From positions 13,707,223-13,771,222 of the forward strand of contig CP154955.1 in NCBI GenBank assembly GCA_039621445.1: a stretch of 64,000 nucleotides of DNA, in the 5' to 3' direction. The notes under the pieces are model-generated. The model was not told the DNA's origin. It did no database searches and was given only the letters and a program-made list of their open reading frames with translations. The number at the start of each line of letters is the position of its first letter. The stretch's first letter is position 1. A program made the translations under genes and the position numbers. Positions 12,458-22,981 of this stretch are shown here, one piece after another. This DNA comes from Euglena gracilis (taxonomy: Eukaryota; Euglenida; Euglenophyceae; Euglenales).

Positions 12458-12625
12458 GCCCCCCAGCCCGCCGATGTATGCGACACACGACCCGTTTGTG
12501 GAGAGCGACGTCCCCAACCCGCAGGTCGCCACCCCCGACCCCTCGCCGTGCTTCAGCCCCGTCACGTTCCAGTCGGACGCCACCCAGTCCTTCGACGTCA
12601 AGGTTTTGGGAGCCTTTGGGTTACG
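12458..12625 (+). CDS. Candidate N-terminal proline-rich exon, copy A
   Basis: An open GC-rich stretch reads PPMYATHDPFVESDVPNPQV, then ATPDPSPCFSPVTFQSDATQ and SFDVKV. A pyrimidine-rich tract ending CCCCAG precedes it and GGTAGGTTTTT follows, so an ordinary GT-AG exon is likely. A near copy lies at 20028-20183. PVTFQ recalls the VRF/VTF strand near the N-terminus of ABCG proteins, and the position upstream of NBD1 fits an N-terminal exon of the transporter, but the match is too short to be sure. It could equally be the end of another gene. The frame stays open here, unlike in copy B, so this may be the functional copy. Confidence 0.45.
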
Positions 12626-14015
12626 GTAGGTTTTTAATTCGAAAGTGTTGCAGGTATCACTCAAGCTGGAGGGGTCAGCCAGCCAGCCCCAATGTTTTCC
12701 GGTCTCTGAGCTGACCAGGGGGGAGCGTTGAGCGACGTCCTGATAATGTGTTTAGCCCAAATGGCGACCATGTATGAACACGGGGGGAATTGATATCCGC
12801 AATTTTTCTGCAGTTTTCCGCAATTTTCCGCAATTTCCGCGATTTTCCCGCAATTCTTCCTGCAATTTTTCCGAGTGAAGCTGAAATGGAAGGCGAAATG
12901 AGTTCCGGCCATTCCCCGAACATTCCACAAGGGAAGTGAGGTGCTTTTTGTGCTATTTGGTTGCAAATTTGCCAAAATTTGCCAAATTTGCAAATCTTGA
13001 CACTATTTGGCAATTTCTTGGTTTTTTTTTAGGGTTTCCCCCAATTTCTCCCAGAGAATAGTTTCGGCTTAGGAAAATTCCGCATTCTGGGCCAGCAGAA
13101 ATGATAAAATTTGGATCTATGTTGCAAATTTGGTCATTTTGCAACGTAGATGCCAGATTTTTTCCCCATCCGAAAAACATGCTTTTTGTATTTTTGGGAA
13201 CATGCTGGTTCTGGAAATATGAAATTTCTTGGATGAAAAATCCAAAAGCGGTTAAAAAAACTTCGGTCTCAGGTGAAACCTGAAATAAAGTGCAAAATGA
13301 CCAATTTTGTGAAAAATTTTTTCAAGTTACCTCCATCAGAAGTGTTTTAATTTCCTCAACTGCAATTCCCACAATTCTTCCTCTGTTTTTTTATCCACAG
13401 TTTTCTGCAAGTTTTCTGCAAGCATCTACAGTTTTACCCGCTAGTTTCCCGCAACCTTTCTGAAGGCCTCCGATATCAATGCCCCCCAGGTGACCAAAAG
13501 GGATGGCAGTTTTGCGCCAGAAAAGTGTCACGAAGAGAAATGCTGCGGCACCAAATACTACATATAATATGGTGATTCCAGTTGACAACAACAACGATGA
13601 TGATGATAATAGAAATAGGTATGAGAACACTGACGGCTTTTCTTCCGCCCTTGTCCTCACCCCGCAGCCCATCATCCATTAAAATGTTCCCTCTGGGGAG
13701 TTTTGTGCATTACGAGCGCTCCACCGGGGAGATAGTGCTTGCAGTTGTTGAAGGAGCTTCACCACACTCCCAACATTCCACCATGACATTTTCAGGTGTT
13801 TGCTAGGTTGTATGATGGATTGAAGATGGTTGATGGAATGCAGGGATTGCCAACAGAGTATCTTTGTTTTTTTTGTGAAATCCCGCGGCGTGAAGGTAGT
13901 TTTTGGTGCTATTTGAGGAAATATTTGTTGACAGGGCAGGAAATGGGGGCGCGAAGTGCCGGAAGAAAAAAATTGACCTGTTTGGGGGGGGTTTTGGCAA
14001 ACTTTTTCCCCTGAC
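12626..14015. other. AT-rich intron or spacer, no gene
   Basis: Long runs of AATTTTCCGCAATTTTCC-like sequence (12800-12870, with an echo at 40590-40700 and 44560-44650). No open frame with exon-like codon use. Confidence 0.5.
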
Positions 14016-14152
14016 CCCGTGTCCAACGACCAACCCCCCCCCCCCCCGGTCAGAGGACACCTTTTTGGTCATTACCCTATGTCCAACGCCCGCCCCCCCC
14101 CCCCCCGGTCAGAGGACAGAGGTTACCGGTCGTTGGACATAGGGGGGGGAGG
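14016..14152. mobile_element. Short copy of the GTCCAACGACC element family
   Basis: GTGTCCAACGACC near the start and GGTCGTTGGACATAGGGG at the end, with two internal GGTCAGAGGACA blocks. Much of the usual interior is missing. Confidence 0.6.
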
Positions 14153-14244
14153 GTAAACTATGTTCCATAATTATTCGCTGGTCCCTGTTCCATAATTATT
14201 TGCTGGGCCAATTTTTTTTTACCGTGGAGCGAGCGGAGCATGTA

Positions 14245-14340
14245 CCCCCCCCCCCCTATGTCCAACGACCCCCCTATGTCCAACGACCACCCGCCCCGGT
14301 CAGAGGACAGAGGTTACCGGTCATTGGACATAGGGGGGGA
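14245..14340. mobile_element. Minimal copy of the GTCCAACGACC element family
   Basis: About 96 bp, essentially the two ends back to back, flanked by TAC on the left (14243-14245) and TAC on the right (14341-14343). Confidence 0.65.
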
Positions 14341-15017
14341 TACAAAGGCGGCTGCAACGCTCACGCAAAGTGTTGGGGTGCATACCTGACACTACAAAAT
14401 CACTTGTGAGTGTTTTAGCAGCCGCAGAACGCATGCGGGAACGTATGAGTCAAAGAGGGGGGGATCACTGACCTTTTGCCTGTTTTGGCCCAAAATTCCA
14501 TAGAGGACATGTCCATAGCCTACGAAGTTGTCAAAAACGTCCCCTTTTGTTGCGTCTGACGGCCCCAAAATAAAAAAAAATCCCTTGTGTTACCCACCCA
14601 AAGGTTTTGAAGGACCTGGGGGGAGGGGGTCCGTTACCCATCCCCTGCCCCCCCCCCCCCCCGGGGGGGGCACGCACGGGGACCCACTTTTGGGGGGTCA
14701 GTTTTGGGGGTCCAAAAAAAAAATCGGCGCTTCGAGCCGAAAATAGAAGAAAACCCCGCCTCTGGCGGGAAACCCACCGGGCCCGACCCCCCACCCCCAA
14801 GCCCCCCCGGGGGAGGGGAGGGGGGGGCTCAGCCGGGTCCCAGACTTGATAAAAAAACCTCTGTACCCACCCGGGTTGGGGGTAATTCCCTTTTGTTGCT
14901 CAACTGTCCAAGGGCCCCAAGATAGCGTAATCCCTTGTGTAGGCGATGGACCAAAAATTTCAAATTTCAAAATTTTGGATTTTTGGGTATTTTGAGGTTC
15001 AGCGACGTTCTGAACTG

Positions 15018-15063
15018 TGTTCCATAATTATTCACTGGTCCCTGTTCATAATTATTCGCCGGT
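15018..15063. repeat. Possible terminal repeat of the Tc1-like element
   Basis: TGTTCCATAATTATTCACTG is followed by a second partial unit. A close copy in the same orientation lies at 14161-14211. Position just upstream of the transposase suggests an element end, but no inverted partner exists downstream. Confidence 0.4.
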
Positions 15064-15210
15064 GCAAAAAAAATTACCCGTGAAGCACCTGTGCGCTGCC
15101 GAACCGACACACGCCGCTGGCCCGGGTGAGCCCCAGACCTCCCATCTGTGTTGAAATATGTTTATTGCATATTTCTCCACAGCTTTGCACCATGCCCCGC
15201 AGTTCTGAAA

Positions 15211-16444
15211 ATGCCAGCTAAAAGGCTGCATGTGTTGCATCTAAGGCAGCTTGACCCCAAGATGAGCTGTGCTGAGATGGGCCGGGGGGCAGGGGTCAAC
15301 TGGAGCAGGGCGCGCAGTATCGTGCAAGCCTTCGGCAACGCGGACATCTCCCTGGCTCCCCCGTGGCTCGCAAGGGTGCTGGCAGGCCCAAGGAGCTGTC
15401 TGCGCGCTGGAAGAGGTGAATTCCGTGTATTTTTTTTGACAATTTTGGGCACTTTTTTGTACCATTAGACACCAAACATGCATCGTGAGCCCTAAGTGCA
15501 GCACCCTGAGGGGGTTGGCGCACGAGACAGACCAATGGGAGTGCTGGGCTTGCTAAGCCACCTGGTGCCCAAGAAAGCGTCACCCAAAACACGTATGAGG
15601 TCTGTGGTGTCAGAGGTACAAAAAAGTCGTTCATTGAACCACAACCCAGGTGCCTGAAGGCCATGGGGATCTCCAACTACAAAGCAGCCCGGGAGGCCTT
15701 CCCGACCCCGGCCAACAAGAACAGGCGCGTCCAGTTGTGCAACGCGAACATACACCGAAACTGGGACGAGGTCTGACCAAAAGATCCCAAAACCGTGGAG
15801 CTGTTGCTGGTCACAGATCATCTTTGGTGACGAGAAACGGTTCAGCTTGTTCAACGGCGGGCCGATCCGGGTCTGGCGGCGCCGCGTGGACAAGCTCAAG
15901 CAAGGCTGCACCCGGGAGGAGAAGAAGTTCTGTAAGAGCGTCATGATGCACCTGATGATCAAGCACAACGGGCAGGCCCGGCTAACCCGTAGTGACAGTC
16001 GTCAATGACTCTAGCTCTTACCAAACTGTTGTCCTCCAGCCTAACTTGAACTTTATAAGCTGGGTTGGTGCCCAGGGTCGCCGGAACCCCACAGTGTATC
16101 AGCACGATAGGGCTTCGTCCCACACCAGCCTGGCAACCCAGCGCTTTCTTAGGAAGCACCAGGTCAACATTTTGCCAAATTGGGCCCCAAATTCGCCAGA
16201 TCTCAACCCAGTGGAACATTGCTGGGCCTGGCTGGCCAAAAACTTGGTGGGCCAAACATTTGACACCAAGGACGTCCTAGAGAAAGCCGTCCGGGATGCC
16301 TGGGACACCCGACCCGCAACACTCATCCCCAACCTCTATGGCTCCATGGTGCGCTGCCTGTCATCTGTTTGTGGTGGCCCGTGGGGAGGAGGGGGGGGTC
16401 AGGTGGCCGTGGGGGGGAGCGTCCGGGAGGGGGGGGGGGGATAG
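15211..16444 (+). pseudogene. Tc1/mariner-family transposase, decayed, with two GT-AG introns
   Basis: The start at MPAKRLHVLHLRQLDPKMSC gives a helix-turn-helix domain. GAGRPKELSARWKR is the GRPR-like linker. A GT-AG intron (15416-15649) joins KR to CLKAMGISNYKAAREAFP. A second, 46-nt intron (15771-15816) joins NIHRNWDE to IIFGDEKRFSLF, which holds the first catalytic Asp. After a frameshift near 15990 come TVYQHDRASSHTS (second Asp) and NSPDLNPVEHCWAW (Glu). Thirty-five residues separate the last two acids, so the triad would be DD35E. A frameshift near 15350 separates the HTH from the linker. With two frameshifts it is very likely dead. Its left end may be the ATAATTATT repeat at 15018; no right inverted end was found. 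Confidence 0.88.
15771..15816 (+). other. 46-nt GT-AG intron in the transposase
   Basis: Starts GTCTGACC and ends GTCACAG. It contains an in-frame stop if read through, and removal gives NWDEIIFGDEKRF, the expected Tc1 strand, without a shift. Very short for a spliceosomal intron. Confidence 0.7.
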
Positions 16445-18129
16445 GTAAGCGGGGGGACATGGTGTAACTTCTGATTTCTGATTGGGGTGGTGGCTTAGAG
16501 TGGGGGAGAGGCATTTGGCTAGTTGATGGACTAGTCGATCGACTACTTTTCAAATAGGGTGGTTTTTTAAGCCGGAAGGACGCACCCCCCAACGGGATTT
16601 GTCCAGCCTGCCATCCAACTGCCCTTTTCCAGCTTGTTTAGTTATATTAGGTTAGAAATCAACCTCAGATTGGAAACCTCTCATCCACCCCAGGGGGTTC
16701 CCCACCCACCCACCCATCCTGGTGTGAGAAATTTTCAAAATTTAAAGCTCTTTAATTCTTTAAGGCAATTCTAAGGTTTTTCAAGGTCTTTCAAGTGCAT
16801 TTTAAGATTTTTTTTTAGGTTCTATTTTTCAAGGGCAGTCCAAGGGCGTTCTTGGCATCAATGGGGAACCAAAATCAAAACATTCGACGACCCCATTTTT
16901 CGAGTTTAGGTGGATAGACAACGTTCCAGCGACGCCAGAAATCTTTTTCTTTTCACCCGGAGTTGGCTTGGTTTTGCTGAGATTTTGCGACCTCATTTTT
17001 GCTCATCTGGAAAAAGTTTCACAAGAATGATTTTCAAGTTTTTTTTTTAAAGCTATATAAAGGCATTTTGGCCATTTTTTTTGAGGCTTTTTAAAAAAAT
17101 TTCCAGTTTTTTTTTTAAAGTGCCTGAGAAACTGATGCCTGATTTCGACCCAAACGTGTGATTGCGTTAGGGTGGGCTGTGGTTTTATCTGGTCTCCTCA
17201 CCATGCTCGTTGGAACTGGTTCCCATCATTCCCCTTGAACGTTATCTTTAATTGCACAGGGCCGCCAAAATCCTTAACATGCAAACTTGGCCCCTTAAGG
17301 TTGGCCCCCTGGCTTACGTTCAATCATGGCCCGAGCCAAGCGGCCAGGGGGGGGGGAGGTATGCCCAACGACCTCCCCCTGGCCGGAGGACATCTTTTTG
17401 GAGGCGTTTCCCCCCCCATGGTTTCACTTGAAAATGTTCCTCTGTCTAACGACTGATCCCCGGTCGCCCGTCGAAGGACATTTTTTTTTGGTCAAAACCC
17501 CATTTCCAACGACCCCCCCCCCCAGTTGGAGGACAGACATTACCGGTTGTTGGATGTCGGGGGGGGGGGGGTAGGGTGTCACTGTCCGATCCGGGTGGGG
17601 GGTGAATGGGTTTTTCCCCAGAGTGGATGACAAGTTTTTTTTTTGGCCCCCCCCGGGGGGTTCAGGCCAAAGACACCTAAAGCCGAAAGTGATCCGGCGC
17701 TGCAGGTGGCGTATTTTTTTTCCGTTATTTTCTTGACTTTTTGTGGTGAAATTTCACTGGGTTCCACGGTGGCCGACCCCTAGGGGGTTGCAACTGACTG
17801 ATTTTCCATAAAAAGTGAGACACTGGTTTTCTCCCAAGTGTGGAGGTGACTTTCCTCTACCTGGGGGTTGGTAAAAATTGTATGGTTTGGGAATTAATTG
17901 AGAAAAGACCCCCTCTTTAGTTCGATCGGGTTTCTCCTTGTGCCAATGTCATTTGGGCATGATTTCCCCCCCGATACACTTGAGCTCAAGTATGTCCAAA
18001 AATTGCAGTTGCAATTTTTAGAGCTATTTTCTTGTTTTTTCTTGCGTCGCTCCATGTCCACACGTCACTCCATGTCCCAATGTGCTCCATGCCCACTCCC
18101 TCCCCAACGAGATGCCTGAAGATTTGTGC
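16445..18129. other. No gene recognised
   Basis: T-rich spacer, then a diverged GTCCAACGACC element (17350-17575) and an inverted copy of 8765-8930 (17635-17790). Confidence 0.5.
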
Positions 18130-18480
18130 CCATCAGACGGTGACCCATCCGTACTCGTATGACGAGTTGCAAAGGAAAACCAGGCCGGATCCCTGTCGCT
18201 CGAGAGTGCCCACCTGCAACTCCCCCCGCCCCGGCATTTGCGTGCCAGGGCGGGGGGTGCAGGGCAATGTGTGCGACGTGTTGCAACGTTTGCCTCGCAA
18301 TGCCTTGGGTAGGGCCGCACGCACGGCTGCCCTCGCGTCAATTGCGAAGCACCGGAAGCGGTCGCTGACGGTGTCCCTGTTGGTGAGGCGCAGGTTTCTG
18401 TGGCTTCCAAGCTTCCCTGCGTTTCTTGGGAGTCGAAGCAAATGTTTGACCTCAACTGGTGCGAATGTGCACATTGCATA
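18130..18480. repeat. Segmental duplication, block 1 copy B
   Basis: See 9311-9680. About 80 per cent identity over 170 bp of the core, followed in both copies by GTGTGAGTGTGCACATTG-like and ACACACACATG sequence. Confidence 0.75.
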
Positions 18481-18724
18481 AACTCCCCACACAAATACGC
18501 GAGGTGAGGGTTAAAACACACACATGCTGCGTGTTTGCACGCGTGTGTGCATCTCTGCAGATTTATGTGTTATACGCCGCATCGCCTGGAAATTGTCATT
18601 CCCGCGAAACTACCGGGATCTCCCAGGAAATTGTCAGGGTCCCCTGCCTCCGCCGACCTGTCACCATACGAAGTGCTTTCCCGCGTCCTGCTATCAGTCC
18701 GACAACAATTTCGACAGAGAGGGG

Positions 18725-19035
18725 CAGGCTTCTTTTTAAGGAATGTCGCACCCCCCGGGGCGGGGGGTGAGTGCTATGGGCAGGCAGGGGGGTAGGGCAC
18801 TTTCGACCCCCCCGGGGGGTCAGGTTTTGGGGTGCTATAGCATACCCCCCCCCCCCCTCCGGCGCCGAAGCTGCCGGGGGCGAAAATGGCCATTTTCAAA
18901 GGAAAAATGGCTGGGCCAGCAGGCACAGGGGACCGAAACTGACCCCCGGGGGGGGGGGGTGCCTGCAATGGGCAAGCACCCCATAGCACAAGGCATCCCC
19001 CTCCCCCCGGGGTGGGGTTGGTAAAACGAAACCTG
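18725..19035. mobile_element. Older MITE-like element, CAGGCTTCTTTTTAAGG family
   Basis: Ends CAGGCTTCTTTTTAAGGAAT and TAAAACGAAACCTG are inverted repeats; flanks no longer match. Contains the GGGCAGGCAGG and GGCGCCGAAGCTGCC stretches shared with 6422-6830 and 46263-46547. Confidence 0.65.
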
Positions 19036-19104
19036 CGGGGGGCTGTGTGCCTGTGTCGGTGCCAACGTACGCGTTTGCTTGGGACTGGCAGCCAGCCTTC
19101 AAAG

Positions 19105-19285
19105 TAGTCCCCACCAGGGCGGATGGAACCTCCAGGGCCGCTGCAGCGGAGCCATTTGGCTGCATTCGGCATCAGCTTTCCGTGCCAATTATCGGCTCAC
19201 CTGCAGTGTGGAGTGACCTGACCTGCCCACCATCCCTGTTTGCCACGTTTGCTGCCTGTGTGAGTTGCTTCTGTGCTTTCCTGGG
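19105..19285. repeat. Segmental duplication, block 2 copy B
   Basis: Matches 10670-10870. Together with block 1 and the two proline-rich exons it shows that a region of 2-3 kb was duplicated about 8-9 kb apart, with later unequal insertion of elements. Confidence 0.75.
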
Positions 19286-20027
19286 GGGGGGGGGCTCAGA
19301 CGATGGCCTTCATGGCACAAGGCCTCACCTTTGGAAGTGACCCCCCCCCCGGAAGTCTGCACGTTGGGGGCTCCAAGAAAAAAGGTGCAGTGCAATCAGG
19401 TCAGCCCAGTGTTCTGCAGTGTTTAGGCAGTTTCAGTCATTATTCTCCTTTCAATCATCAAGCAAACCGGCTGGCACTGTTGAAGAGGGATGCGTTACAG
19501 CGAAGACACGAGCCCCCCCCGGCCAGACCCGTCGAAGGCAACAAACGCGCGTAGGGCCAGAGTGGGTGGTAGGTCCGGTTGTGGGATAAAAGAAGCGAAA
19601 ACCATTGGTCAGCCCTTGCCCAAGAATTTCTCCGTCCCCGTGAGACTGCGAGTCAGGCAGAGACAAATCACAAAAAATATTACCGCCAAACCCAGAAATT
19701 CTTTCCATTATGCTTTTTCCGTACATTCCACTGTGTCACACCGTGGGAAAACGAATGAGCAAATCGAGCACACTGTGGATGGGGAAGGCACTGCGGCGAC
19801 CAAAGTGCGTGGATCCTTGGCACCCACAGGGTCAACCCTGACACTGCGGGCTGAGGACTGCCATGCCCGAGATGCTGTCAGCGTCCGCTGGGCAAACTGT
19901 CAGAGTCCCCGGTACCTGCCAACCTGTCTCGGGACAGTTTGCCGGGGGGGGGGGGTTTGTTTGGGGGTTTGTTGGAGGCCTCGCCCTCGCTGGTTGCCTG
20001 TCACCCGACCTCCCCCGTGTCCCCCAG

Positions 20028-20183
20028 GTCCCCCCCCCCCCACCCGCCGATGTACGCGGCCCCCGATCCGTTCGCGGAGGGCGACCTCCCGGACCCGCAG
20101 GTCGCCACCCCCGAGCCCTCGCCGCGCACCAGCCCCATCACGTTCCCGCCGGACGTCGCCCGGTCCTGCCCCTCGACGTGACG
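20028..20183 (+). pseudogene. Proline-rich exon copy B, frame broken at its 3' end
   Basis: Reads PPMYAAPDPFAEGDLPDPQV then ATPEPSPRTSPITFPPDVAR, roughly 70 per cent identical to the exon at 12458. A small length change after position 20160 shifts the frame: copy A has SFDVKV, whereas here the corresponding bases give SCPST then a stop, and LDV reappears in another frame. It is preceded, as in copy A, by a GGGACAGTTTGC-type repeat and a CCCCCAG acceptor-like end. Either it is a damaged duplicate or a splice boundary lies before the shift. Confidence 0.45.
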
Positions 20184-20229
20184 GTTTTCGGTGCCGTTGG
20201 GGGGCGGCAGGGTTCGCTTAAGCCAGGGG

Positions 20230-20636
20230 CAGGGTTCGATATAAGGAGGGCGTACGGGGTTTAGGTGGGGGCTGTCCCCTCCCCACCCCCTTCTAGACCG
20301 GGGGGGGGGGGCGGAGCCCCCCCCCCCCCCCCCCTTCCAAAGGGGGTCTGGACCGCCCACGGGGGGGGGGGGGGGCGGTAACCCGGGACCCCGGGTCAAA
20401 GTTTTCTTTTCGGCGCTTTGCGCCGAATTTTTTTTGCATTTTTTGACAAATTTTAGCCCAAAATGGCACTATGGCTGTTTTGGGGGGTCGAAAATTTTCG
20501 GCCCGGCCTTTGCGCCGGCTGAAAATCGGTCACCCAGACCGCGCCACTGTTTAGGTGGGGGGGGGGTGTCCACCCCCCCCCCCCCTGGATCGGAGGGGGG
20601 GTCTGACCCCCCCACCTGCCCTTATATTGAAGCCTG
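20230..20636. mobile_element. MITE-like CAG...CTG element, exact 8-bp duplication
   Basis: 407 bp. Ends CAGGGTTCGATATAAGGAGG and CCCTTATATTGAAGCCTG; flanks GCCAGGGG at 20222-20229 and 20637-20644. Same family as the coding intron 34368-34729 and the truncated copy at 63709. Carries GGCGCTTTGCGCC internally. Confidence 0.88.
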
Positions 20637-20644
20637 GCCAGGGG

Positions 20645-22840
20645 ACCAGCTAGTCACTAGCATTTTCCCGGCCATTGATACTGATGCTGACACCGATGCC
20701 AGTGCTGGTGCTGATACTGATAGTGACAGTAATACTGATACTGACACTGACGCTGATACTGATACTGATACTGATGCTGATGCTGATGCTGCTCCTCATG
20801 CTGATATTAATACTTATACTAATTCCACTAACGCTACATACTAATTAGTACTAATGCTAATGCTAATGCTAATGGAAATGCGAATGATAGCAATAATGTT
20901 GATCATAATGAGAATGAGAATGAGAATGATAGTTGATGAATCCCTCCCTGTCTAGGCACCGGCCTTGCCTTAATGAGAACTGAAATGATAATGGGAATGA
21001 CAATGCGAGTGATAATGATAATGACAATGATAACAGCCGCAGCCGGAAACGGCAACACCAATGCATATACACGGGAATACTTCATCCCCGTTAGGTTTTC
21101 ATTTCGCTCGGAAGTTTCGCCTTCGGGTTCGTACCGGCTGACTTGCCACACTTGCATTCCACTGCAAGGCCTAGCAGATGCAAGAGGCTGATGGAAGAGG
21201 CGGGGCTCCCCAATGTGGCTGGGGCGGGAGTCGAGTGCGTGACCGGCACCATCGTGTCCTCCTACTGCAACCCCCTTCGTCGTCCCGGCTCTGCGTGGTC
21301 CGACGACGGTGACCAGCTTGCCGACCCATGCGACGATGATGGACAGGCGGCCTTCCACGCTTGGGTGATGAATGGGAGGTTGGCGCCGGGGTTCAGGACT
21401 GCCGATCTGTCCGGTGACCGTTCCCATTCTTTGGTTTGCGGGCACCCGCCTTTTGTGGTGGGTGTCACATTCTTGGCCCGAAGCCTTTTGGTCTTTAGAC
21501 CACCTGTCCCCCCTGTGCCTCCAGAGTGTTTTGTTGTTTGCAATGTTCCCAACAGTTCCGTCTCAATCCCCATTTCTGGGCAGTTTCTGAAAGAATTGTC
21601 ACGCCAACCCGCCATGCCAGTAAGTTTTTCCATGCTTCCCCTTTCCCACATAATATTCAGACCAGGGCGCAGCTCAAGAAAATCTGACCCCACCTCCTGG
21701 GGGGGGGGGGTGGGGGTCCAGCCAGCCAGCAGCCTTTTTTCAGCCCTGGACCCCCTCTGCCCCTCCATCAACGAGGTTTATTTATTTCCAGCCGCACTTT
21801 GGGAGGCTGAACGGTAACGGAGTTTTCTCTTTCAGTGGTGTAAAAATGGGCCAAAAGGGGCCGAAAACGGGCAAAAATTGGTCGAAAAGGGCTGCAAGGA
21901 AGAATTTGGGGTCAAAGGAATCATTTTATTTTTGGGACGAGTGTGCATGATTCCGTGAACTTGCTTCAAAGTCAAATGATTGTGTGCCTGTTGTGCATTT
22001 TTTTGCCCCAGAACCCGCAAAACCAGCGAGCATGTAATTTACTTTAATATTTAATGAACTCCCAGCTCCGAAACTGTCTTCCATTTTCTATTCTCGCCGT
22101 CAGCCCTCTTGGAACCTGTCTATTTCCTGTCCTCTCTCCTGTCGTTGTACCTTTTGGTTTTTCTCCAAACAAATGGTTAAAAATTTTGCATTATTTTCTG
22201 GGTCTTTTCCAAATAGAAACCGATCTTTTCCAAATAGAAAAACAAGTTTCACTTTTAGTAGAACTCTGGGAACCCCTATGGAGGGAGCGAAGTTAGTGTC
22301 TCAAGGATAAATGTTTGAAACGTGCCCCCCCCCCCCCCCCGGGCAGAAAACTGCCTCCAGGCAGGCCAGCGGCTGCAGAGGTAGGAGGCAACTTGCTCTA
22401 TGGAACCTTTTCAACCGAAACCTGACGTCTCAGTGTACACCCTGGTGGGATCCCCAGCATTGGCTTTGCCCCACCCTGGAAGCAGCTAGCCAGCAGCCCT
22501 TTACCAGCCAGCAGCCTTTTTCCTGCCCAGGACCCCCTCATCGATCAGCCTTAATTATTTTCCAGTCAGCTGAAAGATCATACCGTCCATTGATGGATTT
22601 TTGCCTTCTAGGGGTGCAAAAGTGCCAAGAAAATGGGCAAAAATGGGTCGGTTTTGGCTGGCCAGGCCAAATTTTGGCAAATTTGGGGTCAAAATCTGAG
22701 TCGAATTTCGATTTTTTTGGCACCCGGTTCGACCTGGGTTGGGCACAGCTCCAGCAGGAATTGGCGTTTATTTGAGTTTATTTTGCATTTTTTTTGCGTC
22801 GCCTTTTTTTCGAGGGTCCATGTTGTCCCCCGCTGGAAGG
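20645..22840. other. Spacer with TGATAC/AATGAT repeats
   Basis: 20675-20800 is a CTGATACTGATG-type repeat and 20840-21045 an AATGATAATG-type repeat. 21110-21450 is GC-rich and open on both strands (RCKRLMEEAGLPNVAGAG on +), unidentified. The rest is T-rich spacer. Confidence 0.6.
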
Positions 22841-22981
22841 AGGTTTGCCCCCGATGACGAGGACGACCCAACCAACCCAACCACGCGGCTGCTCGGCAAG
22901 GATTTCACTCAGGTGCTGAGATCGGTGGCCCAGGTGGTGGGGCGGAAGAAGAACCCCGCCGGGACCTTTGCTCGGAGTGAC
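22841..22981 (+). CDS. Possible exon, acidic then basic segment, not identified
   Basis: GC-rich stretch between AT-rich, T-run spacers. It reads RFAPDDEDDPTNPTTRLLGK then DFTQVLRSVAQVVGRKKNPA and closes with TGA after FARSD. The codon style (C or G in third positions) matches the transporter exons, and an acidic stretch followed by a short amphipathic helix would suit the poorly conserved ABCG N-terminal region. No motif proves it. A CAG at 22930 could start a nonconventional intron, but I could not fit a partner end in frame. Confidence 0.3.

Noticed and set aside
19490-20221. 243-codon open frame
   Set aside because: Basic arginine/proline-rich product in the wrong frame over the proline-rich exon copy; no family resemblance.
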